Source: Lineus longissimus
Taxonomy: Eukaryota; Nemertea; Pilidiophora; Heteronemertea; Lineidae
Length of the DNA stretch: 64,000 nucleotides
Direction: 5' to 3'
NCBI RefSeq assembly: GCF_910592395.1
Contig: NC_088310.1
Span: 4,657,501-4,721,500 of the forward strand
Positions within the stretch are counted from its first letter, which is position 1, and every line of letters begins with the position of its first letter. The notes under the pieces were generated by a model that worked only from the letters and a program-made list of their open reading frames with translations, did no database searches and was not told the origin of the DNA. Positions 1-12,846 of the stretch are shown here, in pieces. The position numbers were made by a program, and so were the translations under genes.

Positions 1-299
1 CTGATCTAGCACAACATTCTCTTCCATATTCCTGACACCGTTTGTACCACGGTTCACGTAAGAGGCGTCATGTTCACCAATGTTGTTGTACACCGTGCGT
101 GACACTGGAAACTTTGCAACTGTTCCAGCCATCAACAAACTTGATGTTTTCCCACCTACGCAACACAAACTCTGGCCACCTTTTCCACCCAATACTTTCC
201 TCTAGCATTTTCCTCTCTCTAAATCATGGTTTTGAGTATCTTCACGCAGATTTGGAGTTAAATCGACCGGTTTTTCTACGCGAAATCACTGTCATCACT

Positions 300-360
300 G
301 AAAACTGATCAAGATGGCGACTTCACTACAACAAGAAATCCAGTCACGTGACACAACAAA
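300..360 (+). promoter_or_regulatory. Candidate promoter/initiator with YY1-type and E-box motifs
   Basis: AAGATGGCGAC at 311-321 is a YY1-type initiator-downstream motif and GTCACGTGAC at 343-352 is a perfect palindromic E-box (USF/bHLH type). The ATG at 314 opens a frame reading MATSLQQEIQS before a possible donor, GTGACA. The surroundings (CGACCGG, CTACGCGAAA) are richer in CpG than the rest of the left end. No following exon could be identified. Confidence 0.3.
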
Positions 361-495
361 ATAAGTCCGAGGACGACGATCGGGTTCATTTCTATTAAAA
401 GAAAATAAATCCAGTGCTCTATAATTCTTATATACGTCTTATTTTGACGTTGATATCACCAAATCACTTTCACAGGATGACAAGTTCATGTACTA

Positions 496-584
496 CAGGC
501 TGGCCCAGAATCATGCAATAGAATTCTATTGTGGAGGGAAAACCTTTCTGTTAGTGGTAAATTCTGCGGTTCTGGGCCACCCTG
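496..584. mobile_element. 89-bp MITE-like element with TA target duplication
   Basis: CAGGCTGGCCCAGAA at the left end pairs with TTCTGGGCCACCCTG at the right end (one mismatch), and a TA dinucleotide flanks each side (494-495, 585-586). This is the layout of Tc1/mariner-derived miniature elements. No transposase is present. Confidence 0.65.
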
Positions 585-840
585 TAGAATTTCGTGAGTT
601 CCTCATCAGGTCTCGTTAGGGAGTTTTTCCCAAATGTACGCGATGATGACGTGCCCCATTAACAGGACGTAACATCTATTTTAAAATGCGTTTCCAAAGT
701 GAATGCATGAGGACAACCCATTTGTGTCGTATATCACTGGAAACGCCCGATTCCCCTGATTCTGCAGGATGTTAAATCGGGCATTTTATTTCTTTAAATA
801 AATCATAAGCGTCGCATTTGCTCCTAGCTCTGTTCACCAT

Positions 841-882
841 CCCAATTGGCAATCATCCCAAATGGCAATATTGCCAATTGGG
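841..882. repeat. Inverted repeat (13 bp arms, 16 nt loop)
   Basis: CCCAATTGGCAAT pairs exactly with ATTGCCAATTGGG. The loop repeats part of the arm (AAATGGCAAT). It could be a small foldback element or a hairpin; nothing nearby shows a function. Confidence 0.6.
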
Positions 883-1302
883 CCGGACAATCACGAAAAA
901 CCCCAAATATTATACATTTCTTCCTGAATAATTCTTACAGAGACCATTCTCCCATGAAAGACAGTTGCTTAGCTACACAAAAATCAAAAAAAAATCGAGG
1001 GTCAACCATTGAACTTTTGAGATATGTTGAATTTTGCACAAATCAGCGAAAAACGCACCAACATTTCAACACGGGGCCGACGCACATCCAAAGTTCAGTG
1101 TACACATACGTCGGCAACAACAGTATAAATGCGTAGTTTCTTGTTAGTCGCCTATTGAGTAGCGCTCTAGGTTTCAGAAACTCCAAAAAAACATGTCTTT
1201 GCCAAAACAACTGCTGAATCAACGCTGACATACTGTAAGGACCGAGAAATCAATGATTTTAGGATCTACGGGTTGGCCGCGCATGAATAAAAAAAACACT
1301 CC

Positions 1303-1344
1303 CTTCTTCTTCTTCTTCTTCTTCTTCTTTTTCTTCTTCTTCTT
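1303..1344. repeat. (CTT)n microsatellite
   Basis: About 14 CTT units with one TTT interruption. A shorter (GTT)n run lies at 1618-1636 and a (CAT)n run at about 41948-41967 inside a Numb intron. Confidence 0.95.
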
Positions 1345-2503
1345 GATTGAGATCCTCCCGTTATGCGAGAAACCCTGCTATTACGGCAGGTGGAGTTCTT
1401 GAATATTACCAAAAAGAAGGGAATGAAATTCCCACGAATAGATAAGCCATATAGTTCATCATACGTTAGAAGTCTTGCAGAAGCTGGTCCCTCTTAACGA
1501 CGAGCAGATGGCACAGGGAGCTGCAGAGCTTATTAGAGATGCTTATGCTTGCTTTGGATTCAAGTTTAATCATATTGTCAATATTATCAATAGTTAAGTG
1601 GTTGCTGTTGCTAGTGTAGTTGTTGTTGTTGTTGTTATAGTGTATGCCATTCAGTGTATGCTTGTCTACTTTATAGCCCCAACCGTTTATGATTGCAGAC
1701 CTCAGGGCAGTGAGACCTCAAGGCAGTGACATGTATTCATCCACGACCGGAAGTGTGGCAGTCACATAGAGCTTATCAAAATGTCAAGTTGTGGTAAACA
1801 CATGGCTGGGATGGACCAAAGTGGAATTAATTCTCAATCTGTGGTTGATTCATAATCTACAGAGTCAGGCCATCACAGAAATATGCTTTTTTATAATATA
1901 TTTAAGAAAATGTGGTCTCACTGGTCAGTTTAGAACTTGTACTTTGACAGGGCCATATCAATGCGCCAGTATCGTTTTGATGGATATGGTGTACGTAAAT
2001 CTCTTTTTCTCAGGCATTCGGTATTGGAATGTTATTAAACTTTATTATGCTATTGGCAAAGGGTTCTTCTTGACACATATAAAATTTTGTGCAGATTGAT
2101 TGGTCCAACGAGTACTTTTTTTACCAAAACTTATGCACAACAATGTACACGTAATGTACACATGTTTTAATAGAGGACTCTGGCCATAACCCAGGTCGAG
2201 TTGGTTTTTTACCCAGGCCGAGTTGGCGTTAGGCCGAGATGGCCCTGCACCAATGATTTGACGGGACCCAAGCGGGCGCCGTCTGAACTAAAAAAGTGGA
2301 ACTACGCGATTACTTAAAATCAAAAATTAACCCGTCTATGTTTTATGATTAAAAAAGTTGTATCCTGTACATTGTATTCCGTCTTTTAGTAACTAACATG
2401 TCTTTGCATCTGATTTCATTTTTTTGTTGCCTTAAAAGAGAAAAAACGTTATGTCGGTGAATTGGTTTCGATGGAGATGACCCTTACAAAAAGATTTCAG
2501 ATT

Positions 2504-2620
2504 CACCATGGTAAAATCGGAGTTTACCATGCTCACCATGGTGAATGCAGCGTTCCCGATGGTGAATTCAGAGTTTACCATGCTAACCATGGTGAATGTA
2601 GAATTTACCATGCTCACCAT
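2504..2620. repeat. Short palindrome-rich repeat bordering the minisatellite
   Basis: The string AGTTTACCATGCTCACCATG recurs with small changes at 2521, 2572 and 2603, with spacings of 51 and 31 bases. TTCACCATGGTGAA-type palindromes fall inside each copy. The block runs directly into the first 68-bp unit and shares CAACATG/ACCATGGT words with it, so it may be the seed from which the array grew. Confidence 0.7.
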
Positions 2621-5600
2621 ACTCCACCGTGTTGACAACATGATGAAGGAGATGAGACAGTCACAACCAGGCTGAATCAGTCTTTGCTGCTTTGCCAAGT
2701 TGTCAACATGGTGAGAGAGATGAGACAGTCACAGCCAGGTCGAATCAGTCCTCGCTGCTCCTCCGTTTTGTCAACATGGTCAGATAGATGAGACAGTCAC
2801 AGCCAGGCCGAATCAGTCTTTGCTGCTTTGCCGAGTTGTCAACATGGTAAGAGAGATGAGACAGTCACAGCAAGGCCGAATCAGTCCTGGCTTCTCCACC
2901 ATTTTGCCAACATGGTCAGATAGATGAGACAGTCACAGCCAGGCCGAATCAGTCTTTGCTGCTTTGCCGAGTTGTCAACATGGTAAGAGAGATGAGACAG
3001 TCACAGCAAGGCCGAATCAGTCCTGGCTGCTCCACCGTTTTGCCAACATGGTCAGATAGATGAGACAGTCACAGCCAGGCCGAATCAGTATTGCTGCTCT
3101 GCCAAGTTGTCAGCATGGTGAGGGATGAGACATCCACATCAAGGCCGAATCAGTCCTGGCTGCTCCACCGTGTTGACAACATGATGAAGGAGATGAGACA
3201 GTCACAACCAGGCTGAATCAGTCTTTGCTGCTTTGCCAAGTTGTCAACATGGTGAGAGAGATGAGACAGTCACAGCCAGGTCGAATCAGTCCTCGCTGCT
3301 CCTCCGTTTTGTCAACATAGTGAGAGAAATGAGACAGTCACAGCCAGGCCGAATCGGTCTTTGCTGCTTTGCCAAGTTGCCAAAATGGTGAGAGAGATGA
3401 GACAGCCATAGCCAGGCCGAATCGGTCTTTGCTGCTCTGCCAAGTTGTCAACATGGTGAGAGAGATGAGAGAGTCACAACCAGGCCGAGTCAGTCTTTGC
3501 TGCTCTGCCAAGTTGTCAACATGGTGAGAGAGATGAGACAGTCACAGCCAGGCCGAATCAGTCCTGGCTGCTCCACCGTTTTGCCAACATGGTGAGAGAG
3601 ATGAGACAGTCACAACCAGGCCGGATCAGTCTTTGCTGCTCTGCCAAGTTGTCAACATGGTGAGAGAGATGAGACAGTCACAACCAGGCCGAATCAGTCC
3701 TGGCTGCTCCACCGTTTTGCCAACATGGTGAGAGAGATGAGACAGTCACAACAAGGCCGGATCAGTCTTTGCTGCTCTGCCAAGTTGTCAACATGGTGAG
3801 AGAGATGAGAGAGTCACAACCAGGCCGAATCAGTCTTTGCTGCTCTGCCAAGTTGTCAACATGGTGAGAGAGATGAGACAGTCACAGCCAGGCCGAATCA
3901 GTCCTGGCTGCTCCACCGTTTTGCCAACATGGTGAGAGAGATGAGACAGTCAAAACCAGGCCGGATCAGTCTTTGCTGCTCTGCCAAGTTGTCAACATGG
4001 TTTGAGAGATGAGACAGTCACAACCAGGCCGAATCAGTCTTTGCTGCTTTGCCAAGTTGCCAAAATGGTGAGAGAGATGAGACAGTCACAGCCAGGCCGA
4101 ATCAGTCTTTGCTGCTTTGCCGAGTTGTCAGCATGGTGAGAGAGATGAGATAGTCACAGCCAGACCGAATCAGTCCTGGCTTCTCCACCATTTTGCCAAC
4201 ATGGTCAGATAGATGAGACAGTCACAGCCAGGCCGAATCAGTCTTTGCTGCTTTGCCGAGTTGTCAACATGGTAAGAGAGATGAGACAGTCACAGCAAGG
4301 CCGAATCAGTCCTGGCTGCTCCACCGTTTTGCCAACATGGTCAGATAGATGAGACAGTCACAGCCAAGCCGAATCAGTATTGCTGCTCTGCCAAGTTGTC
4401 AGCATGGGGAGGGATGAGACATCCACATCAAGGCCGAATCAGTCCTGGCTGCTCCACCGTTTTGCCAACATGGCGAGGGAGATGAGACAGTCACAGCCAG
4501 GCCGAATCAGTCTTTGCTGCTCTGCCAAGTTGTCAACATGGTAAGAGAGATGAGACAGTCACAGCCAGGCCGAATCAGTCCTGGCTGCTCCACCGTTTTG
4601 CCAACATGGCGAGGGAGATGAGACAGTCACAGCCAGGCTGAATCAGTCTTTGCTGCTCTGCCAAGTTGTCAACATGGTAAGAGAGATGAGACAGTCACAG
4701 CCAGGCCGAATCAGTCTTTGCTGCTTTGCCAAGTTGTCAACATGGTGAGAGAGATGAGACAGTCACAACCAGGCCGAATCAGTCTTTGCTGCTCTGCCAA
4801 GTTGTCAACATGGTGAGAGAGATGAGACAGTCACAGCCAGGCCGAATCAGTCCTGGCTTCTCCACCGTTTTGCCAACATGGTGAGAGAGATGAGACAGTC
4901 ACAACCAGGCCGAGTCAGTCTTTGCTGCTCTGCCAAGTTGTCAACATGGTGAGAGAGAGAGATGAGACAGTCACAGCCAGGCCGAATCGGTCTTAGCTGC
5001 TTTGCCAAGTTGCCAAAATGGTGAGAGAGATGAGACAGTCACAACAAGGCCGGATCAGTCTTTGCTGCTCTGCCAAGTTGTCAACATGGTGAGAGAGATG
5101 AGAGAGTCACAACCAGGCCGAGTCAGTCTTTGCTGCTCTGCCAAGTTGTAAACATGGTGAGAGAGATGAGACAGTCACAGCCAGGCCGAATCAGTCCTGG
5201 CTGCTCCACCGTTTTGCCAACATGGTGAGAGAGATGAGACAGTCACAACCAGGCCGGATCAGTCTTTGCTGCTCTGCCAAGTTGTCAACATGGTGAGATA
5301 GATGAGAGAGTCACAACCAGGCCGAGTCAGTCTTTGCTGCTCTGCCAAGTTGTCAACATGGTGAGAGAGATGAGACAGTCACAGCCAGGCCGAATCAGTC
5401 CTGGCTGCTCCACCGTTTTGCCAACATGGTGAGAGAGATGAGACAGTCACAACCAGGCCGGATCAGTCTTTGCTGCTCTGCCAAGTTGTCAACATGGTGA
5501 GAGAGATGAGACAGTCACAACCAGGCCGAATCAGTCCTGGCTGCTCCACCGTTTTGCCAACATGGTGAGAGAGGTGAGAGAGTCACAAACCAGGCCGAGT

Positions 5601-6692
5601 CAGTCTTTGCTGCTCTGCCAAGTTGTCAACATGGTGAGAGAGATGAGACAGTCACAACCAGGCCGAGTCAGTCTTTGCTGCTCTGCCAAGTTGTCAACAT
5701 GGTGAGAGAGATGAGACAGTCACAACCAGGCCGAATCAGTCTTTGCTGCTTTGCCAAGTTGCCAAAATGGTGAGAGAGATGAGACAGTCACAGCCAGGCC
5801 GAATCAGTCTTTGCTGCTTTGCCGAGTTGTCAGCATGGTGAGAGAGATGAGAGAGTCACAGCCAGACCGAATCAGTCCTGGCTTCTCCACCATTTTGCCA
5901 ACATGGTCAGATAGATGAGACAGTCACAGCCAGGCCGAATCAGTCTTTGCTGCTTTGCCGAGTTGTCAACATGGTGAGAGAGATGAGACAGTCACAGCCA
6001 GACCGAATCAGTCCTGGCTTCTCCACCGTTTTGCCAACATGGTGAGAGAGATGAGACAGTCACAACCAGGCCGAATCAGTCTTTGCTGCTTTGCCGAGTT
6101 GTCAGCATGGTGAGAGATGAGACAGTCACAGCAAGGCCGAATCAGTCCTGGCTGCTCCACCGTTTTGCCAACATGGTCAGATAGATGAGACAGTCACAGC
6201 CAGGCCGAATCAGTATTTGCTGCTCTGCCAAGTTGTCAGCATGGTGAGGGATGAGACATCCACAGCAAGGCCGAATCAGTCCTGGCTGCTCCACCGTTTT
6301 GCCAACATGGCGAGGGAGATGAGACAGTCACAGCCAGGCCGAATAAATCAGTCTTTGCTGCTCTGCCAAGTTGTCAACATGGTAAGAGAGATGAGACAGT
6401 CACAGCCAGGCCGAATCAGTCCTGGCTGCTCCACCGTTTTGCCATCATGACGAGGGAGATGAGACAGTCACAGCCAGGCCGAATCAGTCTTTGCTGCTCT
6501 GCCAAGTTGTCAACATGGTAAGAGAGATGAGACAGTCACAGCCAGGCCGAATCAGTCCTTGTTGCTCCACCGTGTTGACAACATGATGAGAGAGATGAGA
6601 CAGTCACAGCCAGGCCGAATCAGTCTTTGCTGCTTTGCCAAGTTGTCAACATGGTGAGAGAGATGAGACAGTCACAACCAGGCCGAATCAGT
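2621..6692. repeat. Minisatellite array, about 60 units of 68 bp
   Basis: A core GATGAGACAGTCACAACCAG followed by GCCGAATCAGT recurs every 68 bases. Two unit types differ after that core: type A (CTTTGCTGCTCTGCCAAGTT) and type B (CCTGGCTGCTCCACCGTTTT), interleaved in AB and AAB patterns. Some units lack three or four bases (the GTGAGGGATGAGACATCC variant). 68 is not a multiple of three, so the array cannot encode a repeat protein. It sits between two nongenic stretches, about 6 kb upstream of Numb first exon A. Confidence 0.97.
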
Positions 6693-9600
6693 CTCTCCAA
6701 CACTCTCCATTGATTTTTAAACATTACCGTATCACCAACTCCAGTCTCGTTATTGATTGATAGATGGCAATGCTGCTGACATAATTGAAACTGGACTGAG
6801 CATGCGCACATCATTTGATTACTCGCCATGTTGAGAGATGGATCATAAACATTCCAATCAAACAATCAAAGGCCCGATTTAAATATGTATTCAACTGGTT
6901 TCTAAAGGGAGTCAAGCGTGGATTAGAATTGTGAACAATAGGCTTATCCGCACTGGATATTCAAGTAGGTTCAATTCGTTTTTCCCGCCCGAGGAATGAT
7001 GTAATTGGGTTATTTTTTTCCAATCGTTTTAATATTTCGCCGGTACATTTTTTGGGAACCACCTGTGACTGTCATGATAGTGTAAAAACGTAGTGTATCT
7101 TACACTGTGTCGGTTCCGATACAGCGCTACTCGCCGCTAGTGAGATACAATATTTCATGTTGTTTGTACTTAGGTCATCGATCATCACGGAGGTCTGCTT
7201 ATGTAATAAATACAAGTCTGGTTGTGCATATCTCTCAATTCAATTACTCTCAAGAATAAAATAAGGATGGATAGTCGATGTCTGTATACTCTGGGTCAAA
7301 ATTTCAAGATTGAGATAGAAACAGCTGGCTGCAGGATATGAGAGGCAGTATTCAACGAACCTATCGCCTGCACATCCTTATAATGAGCACCAAGCTTTAG
7401 GGTAGTATAAGTATTTCGTAGCTGGGGATTAACCTGATTCTCCCCAGGTTCATAAAAAAAGATTGCACTTCATCTTTTAAAACCAACTGATCAACTAGTC
7501 TAGTCTGATGAGGTCCACAGTCCTGCTCAAAGCGGATCTGCAGATATAGGGAGCTGAATACTGCCTGTAATAAACTGCATATATGATCATTAGGCATCCA
7601 TGTCGCTTTTTAGGTAAAATCTCTCTCCGCCAACTTTGCCATCTCTAAACATAGGAAATGTTGGCCCGTCATCAACAGTGATGTTTTGTTCTGTACTTTT
7701 GGCTTCTGCACCGAATGCTGTCTGGAGACGGTTACTGATCATCTCCACTGCCAGTCAGTAGGGTATTTTAAGGCATTCCAACTTTGTTTCTGAGTTTAGA
7801 CCCATCCCTGCTAGAACTTTATTTTGGTAGACAAAAAACAACATGTTTTTGGTAGGGTTTATTGCTTGCTATTGATTGCTTATGTACCAATCAGAGTTCT
7901 GTTTTACCAGTTACTGTTGGTAACACTGTCTATGGCCTGCATGTTCATTCCTGAAGACAGCCAGTGTATCTGGTGCTAATTGCTATTGGCAGAGTAACTA
8001 TTAGTGCAGTGAGTAAGTAGCTATTCCATAATCTGCATGGGCTTATAATACTTGTGTAACCAACCTATAACACTAGGTACATGCAGGCCCATCCATCAGC
8101 TCATTCTTCCCCTAGGCTACCTCGGCTTATGATTGCATTGTTTCCTTTATTGCTTTCCCTCAGATTTTACCCTTGAGGGCGAAGGAGACATCCATTTATT
8201 CTCTGATATGCCCCCAAGTTGTGTGTGGCAGCTGGTCTGAAATAAACCCTTCTCCTGCAAAACATGGGCTGAATCCATGTCTGTTCATGTAACGATAGTC
8301 GGGAGACAAATAGGCTTCAAAGTGGTTGTCAGTGCTTATCCTGACAGATCCTGGGATCTAGAAAATGATTTTACAGTAAATCTGATTATTCTGCTCCCTT
8401 GAATTGATTCAGGTATGTCATAATTGTGACTATATCACAGAAATGAGATCAGAACCATCAAACCGCTATTATATTTGCACTGGCATAATAAGTTCCATAT
8501 TTATAAATGTCCTATTGGAAATGATTGATTGATCATAAAAACACACTTCATGTACTTGATGATTTTCAGTGAGCAAGAGAGAAGAGACCAACATTCTGAT
8601 AAGATTGGATGATGATTTTCGAACCATGTAAAATCATACACCTATTCCTAGTAATAAGACATAAATCGAAGATCTTCTTCTCCATGATCATTTGGCCAAT
8701 TAGTCTGCTTATGACAGACATGATTTTAAAGTGTAGTTAATGGTCCTGGCCGGATCTAGTGGCTGTAGATGGTTACCATGGTGACCACTCACAGGCATGA
8801 TGGCGGCTTTGTATCCTCGGAGACGAATGTTCGGTTGATCCAATTGCACCATAAGGTCAGGGTTGATCTTCTTGCTCATTATGGTCTGCCCGTGGGGTGG
8901 TGAGGCCGTGATGTTGACTTCCTGCAATGGCGGCATTAGCCGTTAAGGGGATACTCAACCCAACCTGAAATGGAGAAATTGGCGAGTTGGATCATTGATG
9001 CTTTATACAGGTTTGTGAAAATATCCTCTTGGGCCATTCATTTCGTACGCCCGGCATAAACATAATATTTCAGACCCCTTCTCATCCTAGATAATGGTGA
9101 CCCCAAATTTTCCAAACCCCCACGCTCACCCCGAGGATACATCCCTCAACACTAAATGGAATTTTGCATTCGAAAGAGTACATATAGTACTCATACTACC
9201 AGTGAATGTATTATTGCTCATTGATTCTGGGTAGCTCTTGAACCCTCACCGGTGTTTGACATGTCTATCACATTTGCTAATGATTCACCGATTCAACATG
9301 TTCAACAACATGAAATTCCTAGGCCCACACTTTTGATTCTATGTTTAGTCCCGAGGAGGTGCCACTAAATTCACAGGTGCATGGAAACTTCAGCACTATT
9401 GAGTTTTTCAAAAGGGCAATCTAGGGATTCTCTTTTAGGATGGTATTAAAGCTGCCAAGGTAGGATGGGACGCCCTGACAAATGGCCTTGTGGGAATACT
9501 GGATAAAGGAGTTTATTCCCTTAGGCGTCAATGACTGCTAATTGATGAGCACAGATAGCTGATACCAGGTCAACTTATCGTGAAAATGCTCTCAAGTGTT

Positions 9601-12600
9601 GATGAACGAAGACAATTTTAAATGCTCCTTCGGAGTTCTGAGTGCAGGCTACATCAGCGTGGAATTGATTGGAGATTGTGAGGTCATACTGCAACCTTCC
9701 ATGCCGCAAAATATAGATATTGAGGGTTTTCTTGATGAAGAAAGATGGTCAGATATTTTTCCATCCTGTAATACGCTTACCTGACAAAACAGATATCAGG
9801 ATGGTTTTCCATTTGATAACCTAACATCCCCTACTGGATTGTTGGTGTTTTCCACTCGCACATAATTTTCCCAACTGGATTACTTGTACATTGCAAGCCA
9901 CAGTTCTTGGGCAACTATGTCATTGTCGTCTAATGACATGTTATGGACGAGTACAACATGTTATGAGGATGGACGAATCCATGCATCAGATATTGATCAG
10001 CTGGCGTATTAATTTAGATATTATTCTGGGCCATCAGGCAGAGCTGATCAGCTGATTATGAAAAGAAATGTTCGGTTCAAAGGTTCAAGAAGACACGTCA
10101 CGGCAGCGATGATGGTCAGATTTTCGTTTCCCTGGGGTAATTAATCTAGGGTGTAAAGTTTGGATCACAGTTTGTCATGAAATGCCCGAAAGGGGTACAC
10201 CGTTTGTGAGTACTGGCGGTCCAGGAAAATAGAAAGGCAGTTATACACAATGCTGTAGTGCAGTTATTATGCATACAAATTTGATGAAAATTTTGAAAAG
10301 GCCACTTACCGACAGGGTATGTATTGTCTTCTCCCGGAAACTTGACTAATTGGGATCAGTCGTATGCTCCTATGTCAATATGTCGTGGGCTCTTCTTCCG
10401 ATCCAGTTTAAGCCGTCATGATGAACATCTCCAAAGCATCTGAGTAAAGGGTTCTTGGGGTCCTTCTGCATGATGCCCTCACAACCTTCAAAGCATTTGA
10501 GTGAAGACTCGGAGACCTCGAGATCTTACATGTTGTTGATCTAGTTGTCTCCAAGGTTATTGATTGCCTTTGTGTCTGGGATGCTTGGACCCTCTGGTGA
10601 TGAGGTATGTAACCGCCACATGGCTCAAATGCTGATTTTCTCAGGATATGAGGAGATGGATTCTTGGCCTTGAGATGCCTGAAATGTGGAAGTTTTCTTT
10701 GAAAGATATAAATGAAGTAAATATTGTAATTTTTAGTTCAGTGTTGGTGTCTCTGCCGAGAGTTATATCATCTTGGCAAGCTGAGTAGAATCTGTTCATG
10801 TCTTTGTCTTTGAGATTGAGATGTTCCCCTCGGAATGTGGACTCCAGGAATGCATGGGTTGTGACCCAGCCAATTATCAATTCGTACACTATGTATGATA
10901 TCAATATCTATTGTATCTGGTTACTATTGGCACCTCCCACTAATGGTCAGACAAAACAATGCCAGAGACTTGCATCATTGTATTGTATCTTACTCATCTT
11001 AGAAAGGTTAAAAGTATATGTATCCCCCCCCTCCCCCCACATGCCTATTGGAATTCAGATAGGACACCGATGTTGTAGATGACATGGCATTTTGAACTCG
11101 TGGATGGTTTATTGAAGATTTGGAATGATAGAAGCCGACCAACCCTACCAAGAGCTGGTAGTGTTCTATTGACATTAATGAGACTTGTGCTTTTCTGAAC
11201 CATCCAAGCCAAAAACCAAGTTCAGCAATCGGTTACATGTCACATGCACTCTAACAGTTCGTCCAGTGGGCTACTTGCTTCCATTGAGCTATTTGGTTCT
11301 AATAAAGGGGTTGAAGCGTGCGTTATGTAGAGTGTTTGTCATGTATTAGTTTGTCCTTGTATCTGTTATGATGACAGCCACTAAGCCATGATAGTGAGTG
11401 TGATTGATGTATGATACATCACTTTAAATCATCCTGCTGGTTGATGGATGCAGTGTGATTGACTCATCTCATTGTAGAGTGCATCTCTAATGCAGTGGTC
11501 ATATAAAACCCTGTCCTCCCCCTGGCCATGGTCAGGTTCAACGTTAGAAGGTGTCGGAACTGTGTCGAAGCCCAAGTTAGTGATTTTTGTAAAAAAAAAT
11601 TTTGTCGAACAAAGGGATAAATGATGTTGAATGATAATCTCAGAAGGTCATGATTTTAAATTGTGACCAATTTCACCAATTTCTGTTGACCTTTTATTGT
11701 GTTTGTCCTTACTCCCTGTGAAAAGCTCCAATCTAATTAGGCCAGTTATTCATTCTCTATACAAATTTACAATAGGATATCGATCATAATCTTATCATTT
11801 TGACATGCCTAGAACTTTTTGGAGGGTTATGTCAAGTTACCACGAAGTCTATAATATCCAAATTGACATTGTAAATATATCAGAAATGGTTTGAAAAACC
11901 ACTGTAACGGCCCAATTAGAAGAGCGCTGGATAAATCAATGAAGTTGCCTCTTTTCCCTTTGAAAATATATCCGAATCTATTGACAAACCCCCAAGCTGT
12001 TGTTTCAGTCAGTCTGCTACTTTCCCCATTCAGTTCATGTTTGATAAGTGGCCATGCGTATTAAGCTGGCTGGCGGTGGGGGGCTCATTGTTTTATGTTT
12101 GTAACAGGTGTTTGGTTGGGGACATGGATGCGGAGCAGTAGCTGACTACCCAATGAACAAATTGAGTATCTTTTATACGTCATAGTGATTCATGTGGACT
12201 ACGATTCTGTATTCGAGAAGCATTGAATTGAGTGTTCCATCAAGGAGATTGGTGTATCCCGTTGCCAAAATTTATCTCCTACTGAGGCCAGTTGGTAATG
12301 CCACGTCTTCAGTTCACACCTTTCAAGAATAGGAGACAGAACTTACCTGAATGAACTGTCCATTCCTTGATCTTCATTTATTCATTCCCTTTGGCGCTCA
12401 TTCGATTATTCATTCACTGCCTTTCAACAAGTATCAGGAAGTCTTGCTGGAATGTTGAGACAAGGAAACATTGTATCATTCAGTCGACATCCCCAACTCC
12501 TCCATGGTGTGGACCTGGATGATAACGCCTCATTATAGTGCAGTTCTTTAATGGGCCATACCTTGTCCCCTGCTTAGCTTATGAATGGCAAGTGCGGGTC

Positions 12601-12790
12601 TGAGCATGCCATAAGGTGTCAGCTGATCACTGTGGTATTTCACTATTCACTACACCTATTGTAAGGTCCGTGAATTCCACATAGAGGCTTATTGATAGGA
12701 GTCCTGGGACATAGGAAAGAGTTGACTGGTGTAGTGCCCTTTTAACAGTGTGTTTTCGGATTTCTTGAGGAGTGCTGTGGATAGATCAAA
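6693..12790. other. Intergenic, no gene seen; probable upstream region of Numb
   Basis: About 6 kb between the minisatellite and Numb first exon A. Open frames are at most 95 codons, overlap in several frames and look like chance. An inverted pair of GGCAGTATTCA-type words lies near 7348 and 7555. Untranslated Numb exons or enhancers could lie here but cannot be recognised without transcripts or alignment. Confidence 0.6.
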
Positions 12791-12846
12791 ATGGCGGATA
12801 AGATTAGAAATTTCTTTCAGAGACGAAAGTCTTTCAAGGGTGGAAG
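12791..12846 (+). CDS. numb: Numb alternative first coding exon A
   Basis: Encodes [18 protein letters not shown] plus two bases (AG), followed by donor GTAAGG. Joining to the G at 30312, or to the cassette exon at 19853, keeps the frame. The peptide is strongly basic with an RRKSF site, like the membrane-binding, aPKC-target N-termini of other Numb proteins. The start lies in CAAAATGGCGG, a YY1-type motif often placed just downstream of transcription starts, so a promoter close upstream is likely. The exon lies 17.5 kb before the common exon. Phase, donor and peptide character all support it. Confidence 0.75.

Larger units (their letters stand above)
587..2503. other. Intergenic, no gene seen
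   Basis: Holds the inverted repeat at 841 and the CTT and GTT microsatellites. Open frames here are short and have no family resemblance. Near 2175-2250 the words GGCCGAG and ACCCAGGCCGAGTTGG recur in a few imperfect copies. Confidence 0.6.

Noticed and set aside
2432-2698. Minus-strand frame with repeated TMVSMVNS words
   Set aside because: The peptide repeats simply mirror the palindromic ACCATGGT block; there is no start context or splice structure.
6217-6450. Open frame inside the minisatellite with repeated peptide words
   Set aside because: The 68-bp unit changes frame every copy, so the frame is a product of one short variant unit and not a repeat protein.
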